DNA from: SIG299 sp964541485
GTDB lineage: Bacteria; Bacillota; Clostridia; Lachnospirales; Lachnospiraceae
Direction of reading: 5' to 3'
Length of the DNA: 64,000 nucleotides
NCBI GenBank assembly: GCA_964541485.1
Contig: CAZIQL010000007.1
Location: 5,338-69,337, forward strand
Part shown: positions 17,130 to 27,314 of the stretch, piece by piece
Position numbering within the stretch: position 1 is the first letter of the stretch
Layout: each line of letters opens with the position of its first letter
Position numbers and translations under genes: made by a program
Notes under the pieces: model-generated
The model's input: the letters and a program-made list of their open reading frames with translations, nothing else
The model's database searches: none
What the model was told of the DNA's origin: nothing

Positions 17130-19193
17130 TTATAAATCTCCCTTCTCTGCCATATCAATAAGTACTGCCTTTAAGCGTTCCTTGGCCTCTTCCATCGTGC
17201 AGTCCTCTAACTGCGTAGCTGCTGCGCTCATATGACCGCCACCGCCCAGATGTTCCATGACAACCTGTACGTTGACTTCATCAATGGAGCGCGCACTGAT
17301 GCAGATTCTGCCATTGTGCTCTGTAAATACGAAGGATGCCTTTGTATGGTCAATATTTAACAATTCATTTGCTGTCTTTGCTGCCAGAACCGTAGGAGCA
17401 TCAAAGCCCGCCCCATCCGACTCAGCAATTACAAAATAATTCATAAACATCTCTGCCGAAGACACTGCCTGTGCCTTTGCCTGATATTCCACAAAATCCG
17501 TACGGAATAACTTGCGGATACGGGTGACATCCGCACCGTTTCTTCTTAAATAAGCGGCCGCCTCAAACGTACGCACACCGGTCTTTGTAAGAAAATTATT
17601 GGTATCAATCATAATTCCGGCATACATTGCATCCGCTTCCAGCGGACGTAATTTCAATCCTTCCCCGATATACTGGAGAATCTCTGCAACCATTTCACAT
17701 GCAGAGGACGCATACGGCTCAATATAGGAAAGCACCGCATCAATTGCCTCCCCGGTCTGCCTGTGATGGTCTAAGATTACAATGGTCTTCGTTAAATCCA
17801 AAAGCTCCCTGCACTCTGTCTGTGCCGGACGGTTTACGTCTACAACCACCAGGAGTGTCTTATCATTGACAATTTCCTGCGCGCGCGAGCCGGAAATAAA
17901 CATATCCTCATCATATTCCGGATTATCACGGAAACGCTCTAACATCGGACGAATGGCACTGGTCACCTCGCTGATTACGATATGTGCCTTTTTATCCAGC
18001 GTTTTTGCAATACGATACACACCGATAGCGGAGCCTAAAGAATCGATATCACCGATGGAATGTCCCATGATGACTACCTTTTCTTTTGTCTCTACGTATT
18101 CTTTTAAGGCATGGGCTTTTACTCTTGCCTTAACCCTGGTGTTCTTTTCTAACTGGACACTCTTTCCTCCGTAGTAGGAAATCTTGTCGCCTTCCTTTAC
18201 CACTGCCTGGTCACCGCCTCGGCCCAAAGCCAGATCAATCGCGGTTCTTGCCAGGTCATAGTTTTTATTGTATGTGGATGCACCGACACCCACACCGATG
18301 GAAATCGTCACTGTCATCTCATAAATATTTAAGTTTCTGATCTCTTCCAGAATTGAAAAACGGTTAGCTTCAATTACACTTAAATATTTCTGCTTAAATA
18401 CGAAAATATATTTATCCTTTTCCAGACGTTTGATAATCGCATCAATACTCTGCATATACTTATTAATCTCTCGCTCTACCCAAGCCGTAACAAGAGAACG
18501 ACGCACCTCATCCGCACCTTCAAAGGCTTCTTCATAATTATCAATGTAAAGAAGGCCAACCAGCATTTTTTCTTCCACATTTTCCTTCTTTAACGCATTA
18601 ATTTCCGTTTCGTCATACAGATACATACCAATCAGTGTATCTCCGGTTTCTTCCGAACTCCACTGTTCCGTCCATAATACATCGTCACGGTAATCCTTCA
18701 TCTCAATCATACGTAACAGGACGCGGTACTGCTTTCTTCCGTGAGATATCTTTACCGTAACATCCTCTTCAATCGTCGGCATCTGCTCCAGGGAAAGATC
18801 CGGGAAAATCTCCCGGATAGACTGTCTTGCCGTTTTTTCAAATACGACAATGTCCTTTAATTCATTGTTTGCCCAAATCAGATGACCGTCCTGGTCTAAA
18901 ATTCCGTACGGAACATCCAGCTCCTTTAAGAAGTTGTGCTGGATATGACCATACTCCGATGCAAAGCGGACCAATTCTCCTGTAATGTATTTGCGCTTAA
19001 AAATATACAGATTCATAACAATCAGAAAATACACACCGGTATAAAGGAGCATAATTCCCGCTGCTTCCTTGTCTATCAGTGCAATACTGACTACCATACA
19101 AAGCAAAAGTACAGTCAAATAAAGCGGCCACTGCATATACGTATTCAATGCACCCTTCAATCTAATCCTTGATTTATCTTTATCTTTTTTCAT
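17130..19193 (-). CDS. gdpP: cyclic-di-AMP phosphodiesterase GdpP
   Basis: A 687-residue membrane phosphodiesterase hydrolysing c-di-AMP to pApA. Two transmembrane helices (about 22-60), a PAS-like domain, a degenerate GGDEF domain (about 170-310) and the DHH/DHHA1 catalytic part. Metal motifs: GHSIGDIDSLGSAIG, VVDVNRPAQTE, LDHHRQTGEA, and GGGGHMSAAA for DHHA1. I took the start at 19193 (MKKDKD) because AGAGG precedes it; MRGRM at 19205 and a TTG at 19241 are alternatives. It heads the gdpP-rplI-dnaB group and controls osmolyte and wall homeostasis in relatives. Confidence 0.94.
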   Translation of the reverse strand: MKKDKDKSRIRLKGALNTYMQWPLYLTVLLLCMVVSIALIDKEAAGIMLLYTGVYFLIVMNLYIFKRKYITGELVRFASEYGHIQHNFLKELDVPYGILDQDGHLIWANNELKDIVVFEKTARQSIREIFPDLSLEQMPTIEEDVTVKISHGRKQYRVLLRMIEMKDYRDDVLWTEQWSSEETGDTLIGMYLYDETEINALKKENVEEKMLVGLLYIDNYEEAFEGADEVRRSLVTAWVEREINKYMQSIDAIIKRLEKDKYIFVFKQKYLSVIEANRFSILEEIRNLNIYEMTVTISIGVGVGASTYNKNYDLARTAIDLALGRGGDQAVVKEGDKISYYGGKSVQLEKNTRVKARVKAHALKEYVETKEKVVIMGHSIGDIDSLGSAIGVYRIAKTLDKKAHIVISEVTSAIRPMLERFRDNPEYDEDMFISGSRAQEIVNDKTLLVVVDVNRPAQTECRELLDLTKTIVILDHHRQTGEAIDAVLSYIEPYASSACEMVAEILQYIGEGLKLRPLEADAMYAGIMIDTNNFLTKTGVRTFEAAAYLRRNGADVTRIRKLFRTDFVEYQAKAQAVSSAEMFMNYFVIAESDGAGFDAPTVLAAKTANELLNIDHTKASFVFTEHNGRICISARSIDEVNVQVVMEHLGGGGHMSAAATQLEDCTMEEAKERLKAVLIDMAEKGDL

Positions 19194-19350
19194 TCTGCCT
19201 CTCATTCTGCCGGTTTTCCCCCGGCACCATTTACTCAACAAAAATCAGGTCCCTGTATAAAAAAAATTGATATACAGAATTGATTATAACACAGATTCAG
19301 AAAAAAATATAGTGAAATCTCACGATTCACATTTCTTCCGTTCATATAGC

Positions 19351-19381
19351 AAAAACAGGCGGAAGCTATTGCTCCCGCCCA
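19351..19381 (-). terminator. terminator after aspartate kinase
   Basis: On the minus strand GGCGGGAGC-AATA-GCTTCCGCC is followed by TGTTTTTG. It lies 12 bp after the stop of 19392-20711. Confidence 0.75.
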
Positions 19382-19391
19382 TCAGTTCTGA

Positions 19392-20711
19392 TTATAAACG
19401 TGTATTTACAAAAATATCGTAAATTGCTTTGATTGCCTCTTCAAAATCTGCGTTTGTCACACCAATGATAATGTTTAACTCACTGGAGCCCTGGTCAATC
19501 ATCTTAATGTTGATGTTTTTGTGTGCAAGGGATGCCAATACTCTTGCAGCGACACCACGGTTTGACTTCATACCGCGTCCTACCACGGCAACCAGCGCAA
19601 GGTCTGCATCAATTTCAATGCTGTCCGGCTGTGCCAGTCTGTGCAGGGTGGATAATACCACCTGCTCCCTGCCTTCAAATTCCGGCTGGTGAACAAATAC
19701 AGAAAGTGTATCAATTCCGGACGGCATATGTTCAAAGGAAATTCCGTTTTCTTCAAATGCCTGCAATATCTTGCGTCCGAAACCAACCTCAGAGTTCATC
19801 TTATCCTTTTCAATATTAATAGAAACAAAGCCCTTCTTTCCGGCTACACCCGTAATAGTGTACTCCGGCTGCTTGCAGGTACTTTCCACAATCATCGTAC
19901 CCTCATCCTCCGGCTTGTTGGTATTACGGATATTAATCGGAATACCGCTCTGTCTTACCGGAAAAATGGCATCCTCATGGAGTACAGTCGCACCCATGTA
20001 AGAAAGCTCGCGGAGTTCTTTATATGTGATGGTTGTAATTGCAACAGGATTTTCAATAATTCTTGGATCTGCCACAAGGAAACCGGAAACATCCGTCCAA
20101 TTTTCATAAATATTGGCATGCACCGCTCTTGCCAAAATGGAACCGGTAATATCAGAACCGCCTCTGGAGAAGGTTTTCACCGTACCATCCAGCTTTGCAC
20201 CGTAAAAGCCCGGAAGTACTACATTTTCATATTCCTTCACACGTGCAGCAAGCACTTCATTGGTCTTCTCTGCCAGGAAGTTTCCATTTTCATCAAAGAA
20301 AATTACCTCAGCCGCATCCAAAAACTGATAACCGAGATATTCTGCCATGATAATACCGTTTAAATATTCGCCGCGGGATGCCGCATAATCCACACCGGCA
20401 CGGTTTTTAAAATTTTCACGGATGGTTGCAAACTCACTCTCCAGCGAAAGTGCCAAACCAAGCCCTGTAATAATCTCATCATATCTTGCTTTAATCTGCA
20501 TTAATTCGTTTTCAAATTCCTTGCCTTCCTCTGCAAGTGCATAACAGCCGTATAACATATCCGTTACCTTGGTGTCCTTCGAATTGCGCTTGCCCGGAGC
20601 AGACGGAACCACATAAATCCTGTCCTTATCCGCACGGATAATGTTACCTACCTTTTGAAACTGTTCTGCGCTGGCAAGCGAGCTGCCGCCAAATTTTACA
20701 ACTTTACTCAT
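19392..20711 (-). CDS. lysC: aspartate kinase
   Basis: A 439-residue aspartokinase phosphorylating L-aspartate, first step to Lys, Met and Thr. The kinase domain has KFGGSSLASAEQF at the N-terminus and FSRGGSDITGSILARA near 185-200. Two ACT domains follow (about 300-439; GVAGKKGFVSINIEKDKM and VAVVGRGMKSNRGVAARV), which would bind a feedback amino acid. The stretch VPSAPGKRNSKDTKVTDMLY places it with the AK subclass common in Clostridia. Monocistronic with its own terminator. Confidence 0.95.
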   Translation of the reverse strand: MSKVVKFGGSSLASAEQFQKVGNIIRADKDRIYVVPSAPGKRNSKDTKVTDMLYGCYALAEEGKEFENELMQIKARYDEIITGLGLALSLESEFATIRENFKNRAGVDYAASRGEYLNGIIMAEYLGYQFLDAAEVIFFDENGNFLAEKTNEVLAARVKEYENVVLPGFYGAKLDGTVKTFSRGGSDITGSILARAVHANIYENWTDVSGFLVADPRIIENPVAITTITYKELRELSYMGATVLHEDAIFPVRQSGIPINIRNTNKPEDEGTMIVESTCKQPEYTITGVAGKKGFVSINIEKDKMNSEVGFGRKILQAFEENGISFEHMPSGIDTLSVFVHQPEFEGREQVVLSTLHRLAQPDSIEIDADLALVAVVGRGMKSNRGVAARVLASLAHKNINIKMIDQGSSELNIIIGVTNADFEEAIKAIYDIFVNTRL

Positions 20712-20804
20712 CCTTGTTTCTCCATCCCTAATTTTAATGCACTAAAGCAAAATTCTTAATATCTTAATATGATACACGTTTTTTCGAGATAATCAAGTAT
20801 TTTT

Positions 20805-21086
20805 TTACAAAATCCTCTGTCCGTTCATCACCAGGCGGAACTTAAGCCCCAGTTTTTCCGCTGCTTTCCGGCACAGGATCATCCGGTTGAGGAATATCTC
20901 AAAATAATCCATCACTGCACAGACCGAAGTATCAATCGTCAGATTCAGTTCTATATGCGAGTCTTTTTCTATCGTAACATAGGATTCTTTTACAGAGTAA
21001 TTGACGCGGTCATGGATATCAAAGGTCGCAAAATCCTGATTCCTCTCCTTTACCTTATGCTCTGTTTTACCGATGGTTCCGATTTT
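20805..21086 (-). pseudogene. reading frame of about 93 codons with no start codon (fragment)
   Basis: Directly after the histidine-kinase stop, in the +1 frame, a frame stays open to a TAA at 20805-20807. It has convincing protein character: TIGKTEHKVKERNQDFATFD, SYVTIEKDSHIELNLTIDTS, MDYFEIFLNRM and AEKLGLKFRLVMNG. No ATG, GTG or TTG exists in its first 55 codons and no ribosome site is seen, while the similarity to a continuous domain seems to begin at once. It is probably the C-terminal fragment of a lost gene. I do not recognise the family. Confidence 0.5.
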
Positions 21087-22410
21087 ATACGCCGGCAGGA
21101 AAAACTATCGTCACTTTCGTTCCTTCCCCCGGTATACTGTCAAGCAGAATCTGTGCCTCATGCTGCGTCACAATATGCTTCACAATAGCCAGACCCAGCC
21201 CCGTGCCTCCGGTTTCCTTTGACCTGCTTTTGTCTACACGGTAGAAGCGTTCAAAAACCCGCTCCTGATGCTCTGCCGGAATTCCGATTCCGGTATCACA
21301 TACGGCAAATATTACCGTATCTTCATTTTTTTCCACCTGAACCTTCACCGTACCGTTTTCTTTATTATAACGAATGGCATTGTCACAAAGATTCCACAGA
21401 AGTTCCTCTAACAGCTCCTTATTTCCGTAAATAAAAGCTGGCTCTCCGACATACCGTAAGGAAACTCCTCTTTTCTCTGCCACCAATTTCAAAGCTTCCA
21501 TCCCATTTTGTGCCAGTTCTGAAAGATTTACCTTTTCCATCGGCACCTCATACTCTGCACGGTCCATCTCGGACAAATGAATGATATCATTAATTAAAGA
21601 AAGAAGACGGTCCGAGTTGTGATGGATTTCCTTCGCATATTGTTTCACCTGTTCACCCTCTATCATACCCGTTTCCATCAGTTCTGCATAGCCTGAAATT
21701 GCCGTAAGCGGTGTTTTTAACTCGTGGGAAACATTTGCCGTAAAATCCTGCCGCACTCTGGCTGCCCGCAAAATATTTTCATGCTGCATACGAATGGTTT
21801 TCAAAAACGGTTCCAGCTCTTTGTATTCCGTTGACAGTTCCGCATATTCCATATTTCCCGCCGTTTTTTCCAATGGCCGGACAATATTTCTTGCCAGATA
21901 TCTCGTAGTAACAAAACAGATTGCAAGCATCAGAAGCAGGGCAACAAGCATTCCAGGAAGGATAGAAAACACAATCGACCAAATACTGCGGATGTCCTTT
22001 GCCACACGCAGTATTGTGCCGTCTTTCAGGCGCACGGCATAATAAAATGTACTCTCATCCAACGTCTCTGAATTTCGGACATCATATCCTTCCCCATATT
22101 CCAAAGCCGCTATTATCTCCGGACGCTCTGCATGGTTTACCATATCGTCCTGATTGGCATTCGTATCACCAAGCACCGTACCATCTGCCGCAATCCAGGT
22201 AATACGGAAATCTTCTTTATCTTCTTCCTGCTCATACAAAAGCTCCTGCTTATATAAATCTGCCTGTTGCATCAGAATGGCATCCGACTTCAAATCTGCG
22301 AGCACCTGCCTCTGTAACAGCTGCCAGAATGCCGCGGTCAGCAGAAACATTGTAACCAATGTTGCCAGCACCGTCATTATCATCAATTGTCGGTTAATTC
22401 GTTTTCTCAT
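21085..22410 (-). CDS. sensor histidine kinase (PhoR-like)
   Basis: A 441-residue membrane kinase: transmembrane helices at about 12-32 and 148-172 flank an extracellular sensor, followed by a short linker. The phosphorylation box is FTANVSHELKTPLTAISGYAE near 225; N box NLCDNAIRYNKENG near 345; G boxes DTGIGIP and GGTGLGLAIVK. Its ATG overlaps the response regulator stop by 4 bp (ATGA), so they are coupled. With a Na/phosphate cotransporter upstream, phosphate sensing as for PhoPR is likely but not proven. Confidence 0.93.
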   Translation of the reverse strand: MRKRINRQLMIMTVLATLVTMFLLTAAFWQLLQRQVLADLKSDAILMQQADLYKQELLYEQEEDKEDFRITWIAADGTVLGDTNANQDDMVNHAERPEIIAALEYGEGYDVRNSETLDESTFYYAVRLKDGTILRVAKDIRSIWSIVFSILPGMLVALLLMLAICFVTTRYLARNIVRPLEKTAGNMEYAELSTEYKELEPFLKTIRMQHENILRAARVRQDFTANVSHELKTPLTAISGYAELMETGMIEGEQVKQYAKEIHHNSDRLLSLINDIIHLSEMDRAEYEVPMEKVNLSELAQNGMEALKLVAEKRGVSLRYVGEPAFIYGNKELLEELLWNLCDNAIRYNKENGTVKVQVEKNEDTVIFAVCDTGIGIPAEHQERVFERFYRVDKSRSKETGGTGLGLAIVKHIVTQHEAQILLDSIPGEGTKVTIVFPAGV

Positions 22411-23078
22411 TCGATCACATACCCTACATTTCTTACTGTTTTTATTCTGGCACCTTCCTCTGAGAGCTTCTGACGCAGTGTCTTAATGTGCATATCCACG
22501 GTTCTGGTCTCTCCCTCAAAATAAGTTCCCCAGACATGTTCCATCATCTGCTCTCTTGTCAGTACCACGCCTGCATTGGAAATCAGATACCGAAGCAGTT
22601 CATATTCTTTAAAGGTCAGCTCACACGGAATTTCCTTCACATAAGCAATCCGCCGCTCACCGTCCATATAAATATCCCCAAGCCGGTAAAACTTTTCTTC
22701 CGTACCCTGTTTTGCACGACGAAGCAAGGCATTGACTCTGGAGATAAACTCCATGACTCCAAACGGTTTCGTCAAATAATCATCGGCCCCCACATCCAGC
22801 CCTTTTACCTTATCCAGTTCCGTGGACTTTGCCGTCACCATAAGAATAGGTAACTTCTTGGTGTCCCCTCTGGCTCTTAACTTCTGGACAATCGCAAGTC
22901 CATCCTCATCCGGCAGCATGACATCAAGCACCGTAAGATCCGGTGTCTTCTCCTCCAGTCCCTTATAAAAGGCTTTTGCCGTTTCAAACCCCTCTACCTT
23001 GTGACCGTTGTTTTTTAAAGCTATCGTCTCTATTTCCCGGATGTTTCTGTCATCCTCTACAATATAAATCAATGCCAT
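22407..23078 (-). CDS. OmpR/PhoB-family response regulator
   Basis: A 223-residue regulator. The receiver domain (1-118) shows VEDDRNI with the acidic pocket, the phospho-acceptor Asp in LDVMLPDEDG near 52, T/S in VTAKS and Lys in DYLTKPFG. The winged-helix DNA-binding domain (about 128-223) carries LTFKEYELLRYLISNAGVVL and GETRTVDMHIKTLRQKL. Partner of the kinase 21085-22410. It lies 85 bp after the Na/Pi cotransporter gene, a possible target. Confidence 0.94.
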   Translation of the reverse strand: MALIYIVEDDRNIREIETIALKNNGHKVEGFETAKAFYKGLEEKTPDLTVLDVMLPDEDGLAIVQKLRARGDTKKLPILMVTAKSTELDKVKGLDVGADDYLTKPFGVMEFISRVNALLRRAKQGTEEKFYRLGDIYMDGERRIAYVKEIPCELTFKEYELLRYLISNAGVVLTREQMMEHVWGTYFEGETRTVDMHIKTLRQKLSEEGARIKTVRNVGYVIE

Positions 23079-23163
23079 CTGTTTTCCTCCGTCTCTCTAC
23101 AAAAGCACCGCACACCGGGCAGTCTCCTCCCCAGTCTGCGGCACGCATGTTTACTTTATTATA

Positions 23164-24939
23164 TTACTTACTCTCCGAATCAGGCAAGCGATAATTCTTT
23201 TTTACCTGCTCGTATTCGCGCTCGAACTCATCATGGTTGATGTTCTTAACCTTGTCGAGATATTCATGTGCTTCCAGCTCATAATCTCCGGTCTGGATAA
23301 TGCTGACTGCCACATTGGAGCAGTGGTCGGAAACCCGTTCGTAGTTCGTCAGAATATCATTTAACACGAAACCGAGCTCAATCGTACAGTCACCGGCGCG
23401 CAGTCTCTGAATGTGACGATTTTTAATTAAAAGATTCAAATCATCGATGACTTCCTCTAACGGCTCAACCTTCTTTGCCATGTCAATGTCATCGTACTGG
23501 AACGCTTCCACCGTCATATTCAGTATATCCTTAATCGCTCTTGTAAATACTGCGAGCTCTTCATTTGCCTGCTTGGAAAAGGTAATCTTCTTCTCATGGA
23601 TTTCCTTCGCCGCATCACAAATATTTAACGCATGGTCAGAAATCCGCTCCCAGTTGCCAATGGAATGCAGCAGGGTATTGACCATACGACTTTCCTTGCC
23701 GGACAAATTTTTGGAGCTCAATTTTACCAGATACGAACCAAGCTCATCCTCATAACGGTCCACCAGAGTTTCCATCTCAACCAGCTCTTTTTCCCTTGCC
23801 TCACTGTAATTGCCAAGAAGCTCCAGCGCACCAAACAGCGAATCCTTTGTAACACGTGCCATCTCATCGGTCACGTTCTTACACTGTTCCAGAGCAAAGC
23901 CCGGTGTTTCAAGGAAGCGCACATCCAGAACCTGAAAGAGGTTGTCCTTTTCCATATCTTCCTTAGAATCCTTAATCGTTGCAATGGCAAGCTTTTCAAG
24001 CAGTCCTCCAAACGGCAGCAACAGACAAGTCGCCCCGACGTTAAACAAGCTGTGCACAATCGCAATCCCCTTTGCATCTGCTGCATCATTTAAAAATTCA
24101 AACGGGGCAAATGCATTAATAGTGTAAAATACAATCATAAACACCGCTGTTCCGATTATGTTAAAATAAAGATGTACTGCCGCAGCTCTCTTTGCATTTT
24201 TGCTTGTTCCTGCACTGGAGATAATTGCTGTTACACAGGTACCGATATTCTGCCCCATGATAATCGGAATCGCCGTAGCAAACGGCACGGCTCCGGTTGC
24301 ACAGAGTGCCTGCAAAATACCAACCGATGCGGACGAACTCTGGATGACCGCCGTCAAAACAAGACCTGCCAGCATTCCAAGGATTGGATTGGAAAACATC
24401 AAAAGAATATTGGTAAATTCCGGTACATCCTGCAGTGGCTTTACTGCCGCACTCATGGCATCCATTCCGGTCATTAAAATAGCAAAGCCCAGTAAAATTC
24501 CACCGATATCCTTTTTCTTTTCACTCTTGCAAAACATAATGAAGATAATACCGATTAACGCTAAAATCGGTGAAAACGAACTCGGTTTTAACAATTTAAT
24601 AAAAAAACTGTCCCCGCTGATACCGGACAAGCTTAAAATCCAGGAGGTCACCGTGGTACCGATGTTGGCACCCATAATAACACCGATTGCCTGGGAAAGC
24701 TTCATAATTCCCGAGTTTACAAAACCAACAACCATAACCGTTGTTGCAGACGAAGACTGAATCACAGCAGTTACCAAAAGACCAAGTCCTACTGCCTTTA
24801 AACGGTTGGAGGTTAATTTCTCCAATAATCTTTCCAGACGGCCTCCGGATAACTTCTCCAGACCCTTTCCCATCGCATCCATTCCATATAAGAATAACGC
24901 CAGACCACCTAACAAAGAAAATACATTAAAAATATCCAT
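23164..24939 (-). CDS. Na/phosphate cotransporter family protein with PhoU-like domain
   Basis: A 591-residue NptA/PNaS-type protein. Two inverted repeats each carry the family motifs: AVIQSSSATTVMVVGFVNSG with GANIGTTVTS, and AVIQSSSASVGILQALCATG with GQNIGTCVTA. About eight membrane helices occupy residues 1-320. A cytoplasmic PhoU-like helical domain follows (about 340-560). I chose the start MDIFNVFSLLGG at 24939 because AAAGGAG precedes it. It probably imports phosphate with sodium and lies just upstream of a PhoPR-like pair. Confidence 0.9.
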   Translation of the reverse strand: MDIFNVFSLLGGLALFLYGMDAMGKGLEKLSGGRLERLLEKLTSNRLKAVGLGLLVTAVIQSSSATTVMVVGFVNSGIMKLSQAIGVIMGANIGTTVTSWILSLSGISGDSFFIKLLKPSSFSPILALIGIIFIMFCKSEKKKDIGGILLGFAILMTGMDAMSAAVKPLQDVPEFTNILLMFSNPILGMLAGLVLTAVIQSSSASVGILQALCATGAVPFATAIPIIMGQNIGTCVTAIISSAGTSKNAKRAAAVHLYFNIIGTAVFMIVFYTINAFAPFEFLNDAADAKGIAIVHSLFNVGATCLLLPFGGLLEKLAIATIKDSKEDMEKDNLFQVLDVRFLETPGFALEQCKNVTDEMARVTKDSLFGALELLGNYSEAREKELVEMETLVDRYEDELGSYLVKLSSKNLSGKESRMVNTLLHSIGNWERISDHALNICDAAKEIHEKKITFSKQANEELAVFTRAIKDILNMTVEAFQYDDIDMAKKVEPLEEVIDDLNLLIKNRHIQRLRAGDCTIELGFVLNDILTNYERVSDHCSNVAVSIIQTGDYELEAHEYLDKVKNINHDEFEREYEQVKKNYRLPDSESK

Positions 24940-24967
24940 GTGATACTCCTTTTCTCTAAAATAAAGT

Positions 24968-24999
24968 AACTCCGAAAGCATTTTTTTGCCTCCGGAGTT
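24968..24999 (-). terminator. possible terminator of the GH31 gene
   Basis: A 12-bp stem AACTCCGGAGGC / GCTTTCGGAGTT with two wobbles and an A-rich loop; only a weak T stretch follows. Confidence 0.45.
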
Positions 25000-25079
25000 C
25001 ATCATAAAATAGATTTTTTTGCATTTCAATGGCCGGACTTCACATTTTACCGAGAAAACGGTGGGATTTTACATGGATT

Positions 25080-27155
25080 TTACATTTCTTCATAAATGTC
25101 AAAGTTCTTTTCTCCGCGCACAAACACCGGAATGACATCCATCGGAGCCTCAGCAACCACAATCTGTCCGCCTTCATATTTCTTTCCGGTGTAGCTCTCC
25201 GTCCAGACTTCACCCACCGGAAGATATACGGTACGTGTTGTCACGCCCTCTTCCATGACCGGCGCCACAAGTAAATCCGGACCAAACATATACTGGTCTT
25301 CCGTTTCCCAGGCTGTCTTATCCTCATAAAAGTCATAGAACATCGGACGCATCACCGGAGAACCGTTCTCACTCGCCTGCTTCATGCACGCACGGATGTA
25401 TGGGCGAAGCTTTTCACGGATGAACAGATACTTCTTTAAAACCTCATAGTTTTCCTCCCCAAAGCTCCAGACCTCATTATCCTGGCCGGATGTCAGCTGA
25501 CGTACGCCATCAATGAATTCTTCTTCTCTTTCATACCACGGAGAGCGCTCGCCATGCATACGAAATACCGGACAAAACGCGCCCCACGCAAACCAGCGCA
25601 CCAAAAGCTCTTTAAACTTCGGGTCAGAAATATCGCCGCCGACAAAACCGCCGATATCAGAGGTCCACCAAGGAATCCCGGCAACACACATATTAAGTCC
25701 TGCCTGCAGCTGTTCCCGCATCGCACGGAACGAAGAGTGAATATCTCCGGACCAGGTCAGTACGCCATATTTCTGGCTGCCGGCCCACGCACAGCGCACC
25801 AGACTTAAAATCTCGGTTTCGCCCTCTTTTTTCAGACCATCATAAAAGCCCTTTGCATACATCACCGGATAAATATTGGTACACTGCAGTGCAGGACCTG
25901 CGAAATACCGGTAATTATCAAAATCATACGGACCGTACTCCGGCTCTGCCTCATCAAGCCAGAAGCAGCGGATGCCCTTCTTATAATAATTCTCCTTACA
26001 CTTTTCCCAGACGAATTCCTGCGCGCCCGGGTGAGTTGCATCGTAAAACACGGTATTGCCCATCCAGCTCATGTGATAATTCATGCCGCGGTCCGGGTTT
26101 ACCAGATAGCCCTTGTCTAACATCTCACCGTAGTTTTCACTGCGTTCATCAATGGTCGGCCAGACAGAGACCACTGTCTCAATGCCAAGCTCCTTCAGTT
26201 CCTTCACCATTGCATCCGGATCCGGCCAGTCTCTTGTTTCAAACTTAAACTCGCCCTGTCTGGTCCAATGGAAGAAATCCACTACAATCGCATCCATTGG
26301 AAGCCCAAGCGCCTTGTGTTTTCTTGCCACAGCCAAAATCTCGTCTTGATTGCGGTATCTTAATTTGCACTGCCAATAACCAAGACCATACTCCGGCATC
26401 ATCGGTGTTCTGCCGGTTGCCGCACTGTACTGCTCTTCTAATTCTGCCGGAGAATCCCCCGCAGTAATAAAATAGTCCAGCTTCTTTGTGCTCTTTGCCA
26501 CCCATTCGGTCTTGTTTGTACCAAAGGTCGCCGTGCCGATGGCCGGATTGTTCCAGAAAAATCCGTAGCCGCGGCTGGAAATATAAAACGGAACACTGGC
26601 CTGTGAATTTCTATGCGCCAGCTCTAATGTCGCGCCCTTTTTATTCAGATGCTTTTCCTGATACTGTCCCATACCAAAAATCTTTTCATCATCAAACGCC
26701 TCAAACCGCGCCACAAGAGTATAATCCGTACTGCCCTGGATTGGCTTTAACTCCCTTGCATCGACTCTGAGCGGCACACAGTAGCGGTTGATGCGGTTAC
26801 GGTTTCTCCAGTACTCTGCCGTCAAAAGCTCACCCTTCTGATTATAGAAGCTTATCCATCCCTCGTAGGACACCTTCGCAGTAATTTTCCCATTGGTCAG
26901 CTGCCATTCTTTTGCCGTCTGATGGTAATGGGCATATTCTTCTGCCTGATACCACGGGTCGGTTACATCAATTTCCATAAAGCTGATGTCTGCCTTACAC
27001 TCCTCTACTTCTTCCGTCAGTGCCCAGTCATTGTTATCCATCACAGGCTCTGCCGTCATACGCACACGCAGGGAATTTTTGCCCCACGGCTCAATCCATA
27101 CCTGCGACTTGTTCTCCGCAATAATGAGCCGATTGTTCTCTTGATATATTCTCAT
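25080..27155 (-). CDS. GH31 glycosidase, probable alpha-xylosidase or alpha-glucosidase
   Basis: A 691-residue intracellular retaining GH31 enzyme (no signal peptide). The N-terminal beta-sandwich leads to the barrel at about 245. The nucleophile is Asp401 in FWLDEAEPEYGP and the acid/base is Asp471 in TWSGDIHSS; SVWPTIDERSENY and FYDATHPGAQEFVW are also family-like. The WLDEAEPE form is common in alpha-xylosidase-like GH31 proteins of gut Firmicutes. It lies 260 bp after a GH74-type gene on the same strand, suggesting xyloglucan oligosaccharide breakdown. Substrate choice is inference. Confidence 0.88.
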   Translation of the reverse strand: MRIYQENNRLIIAENKSQVWIEPWGKNSLRVRMTAEPVMDNNDWALTEEVEECKADISFMEIDVTDPWYQAEEYAHYHQTAKEWQLTNGKITAKVSYEGWISFYNQKGELLTAEYWRNRNRINRYCVPLRVDARELKPIQGSTDYTLVARFEAFDDEKIFGMGQYQEKHLNKKGATLELAHRNSQASVPFYISSRGYGFFWNNPAIGTATFGTNKTEWVAKSTKKLDYFITAGDSPAELEEQYSAATGRTPMMPEYGLGYWQCKLRYRNQDEILAVARKHKALGLPMDAIVVDFFHWTRQGEFKFETRDWPDPDAMVKELKELGIETVVSVWPTIDERSENYGEMLDKGYLVNPDRGMNYHMSWMGNTVFYDATHPGAQEFVWEKCKENYYKKGIRCFWLDEAEPEYGPYDFDNYRYFAGPALQCTNIYPVMYAKGFYDGLKKEGETEILSLVRCAWAGSQKYGVLTWSGDIHSSFRAMREQLQAGLNMCVAGIPWWTSDIGGFVGGDISDPKFKELLVRWFAWGAFCPVFRMHGERSPWYEREEEFIDGVRQLTSGQDNEVWSFGEENYEVLKKYLFIREKLRPYIRACMKQASENGSPVMRPMFYDFYEDKTAWETEDQYMFGPDLLVAPVMEEGVTTRTVYLPVGEVWTESYTGKKYEGGQIVVAEAPMDVIPVFVRGEKNFDIYEEM

Positions 27156-27263
27156 GTCATTTTCCCCTCTTCCTTAATATGTTCTCCGGTCATCCGATGC
27201 TTATCCTTGTATGTCATGATGACCGGGGTATATACAAAATTTTATCGTTCACTTACCCCGATT

Positions 27264-27314
27264 TTTCAAAAAAACAGGGTATAGAAAGTTATTTTTTTCT
27301 GTATATGCCCTGTA
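27264..27314 (-). terminator. terminator of the GH74-type gene
   Basis: On the minus strand ACAGGGCATATA pairs with TATACCCTGT (small bulge) and is followed by seven T. Confidence 0.65.

Noticed and set aside
19689..20363. 224-codon frame on the plus strand inside lysC
   Set aside because: Fully antisense to a well-supported aspartate kinase, with no ribosome site and unnatural composition rich in Ile, Asn and Cys.
21060..21110. Programmed frameshift joining the histidine kinase to the start-less frame
   Set aside because: The change needed is +1, and I see no slippery site or clear stimulatory structure at the kinase stop; kept only as a possible fragment.
23079..23163. Terminator between the Na/Pi cotransporter and the response regulator
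   Set aside because: Only a weak GC-rich imperfect dyad; the genes may be cotranscribed.
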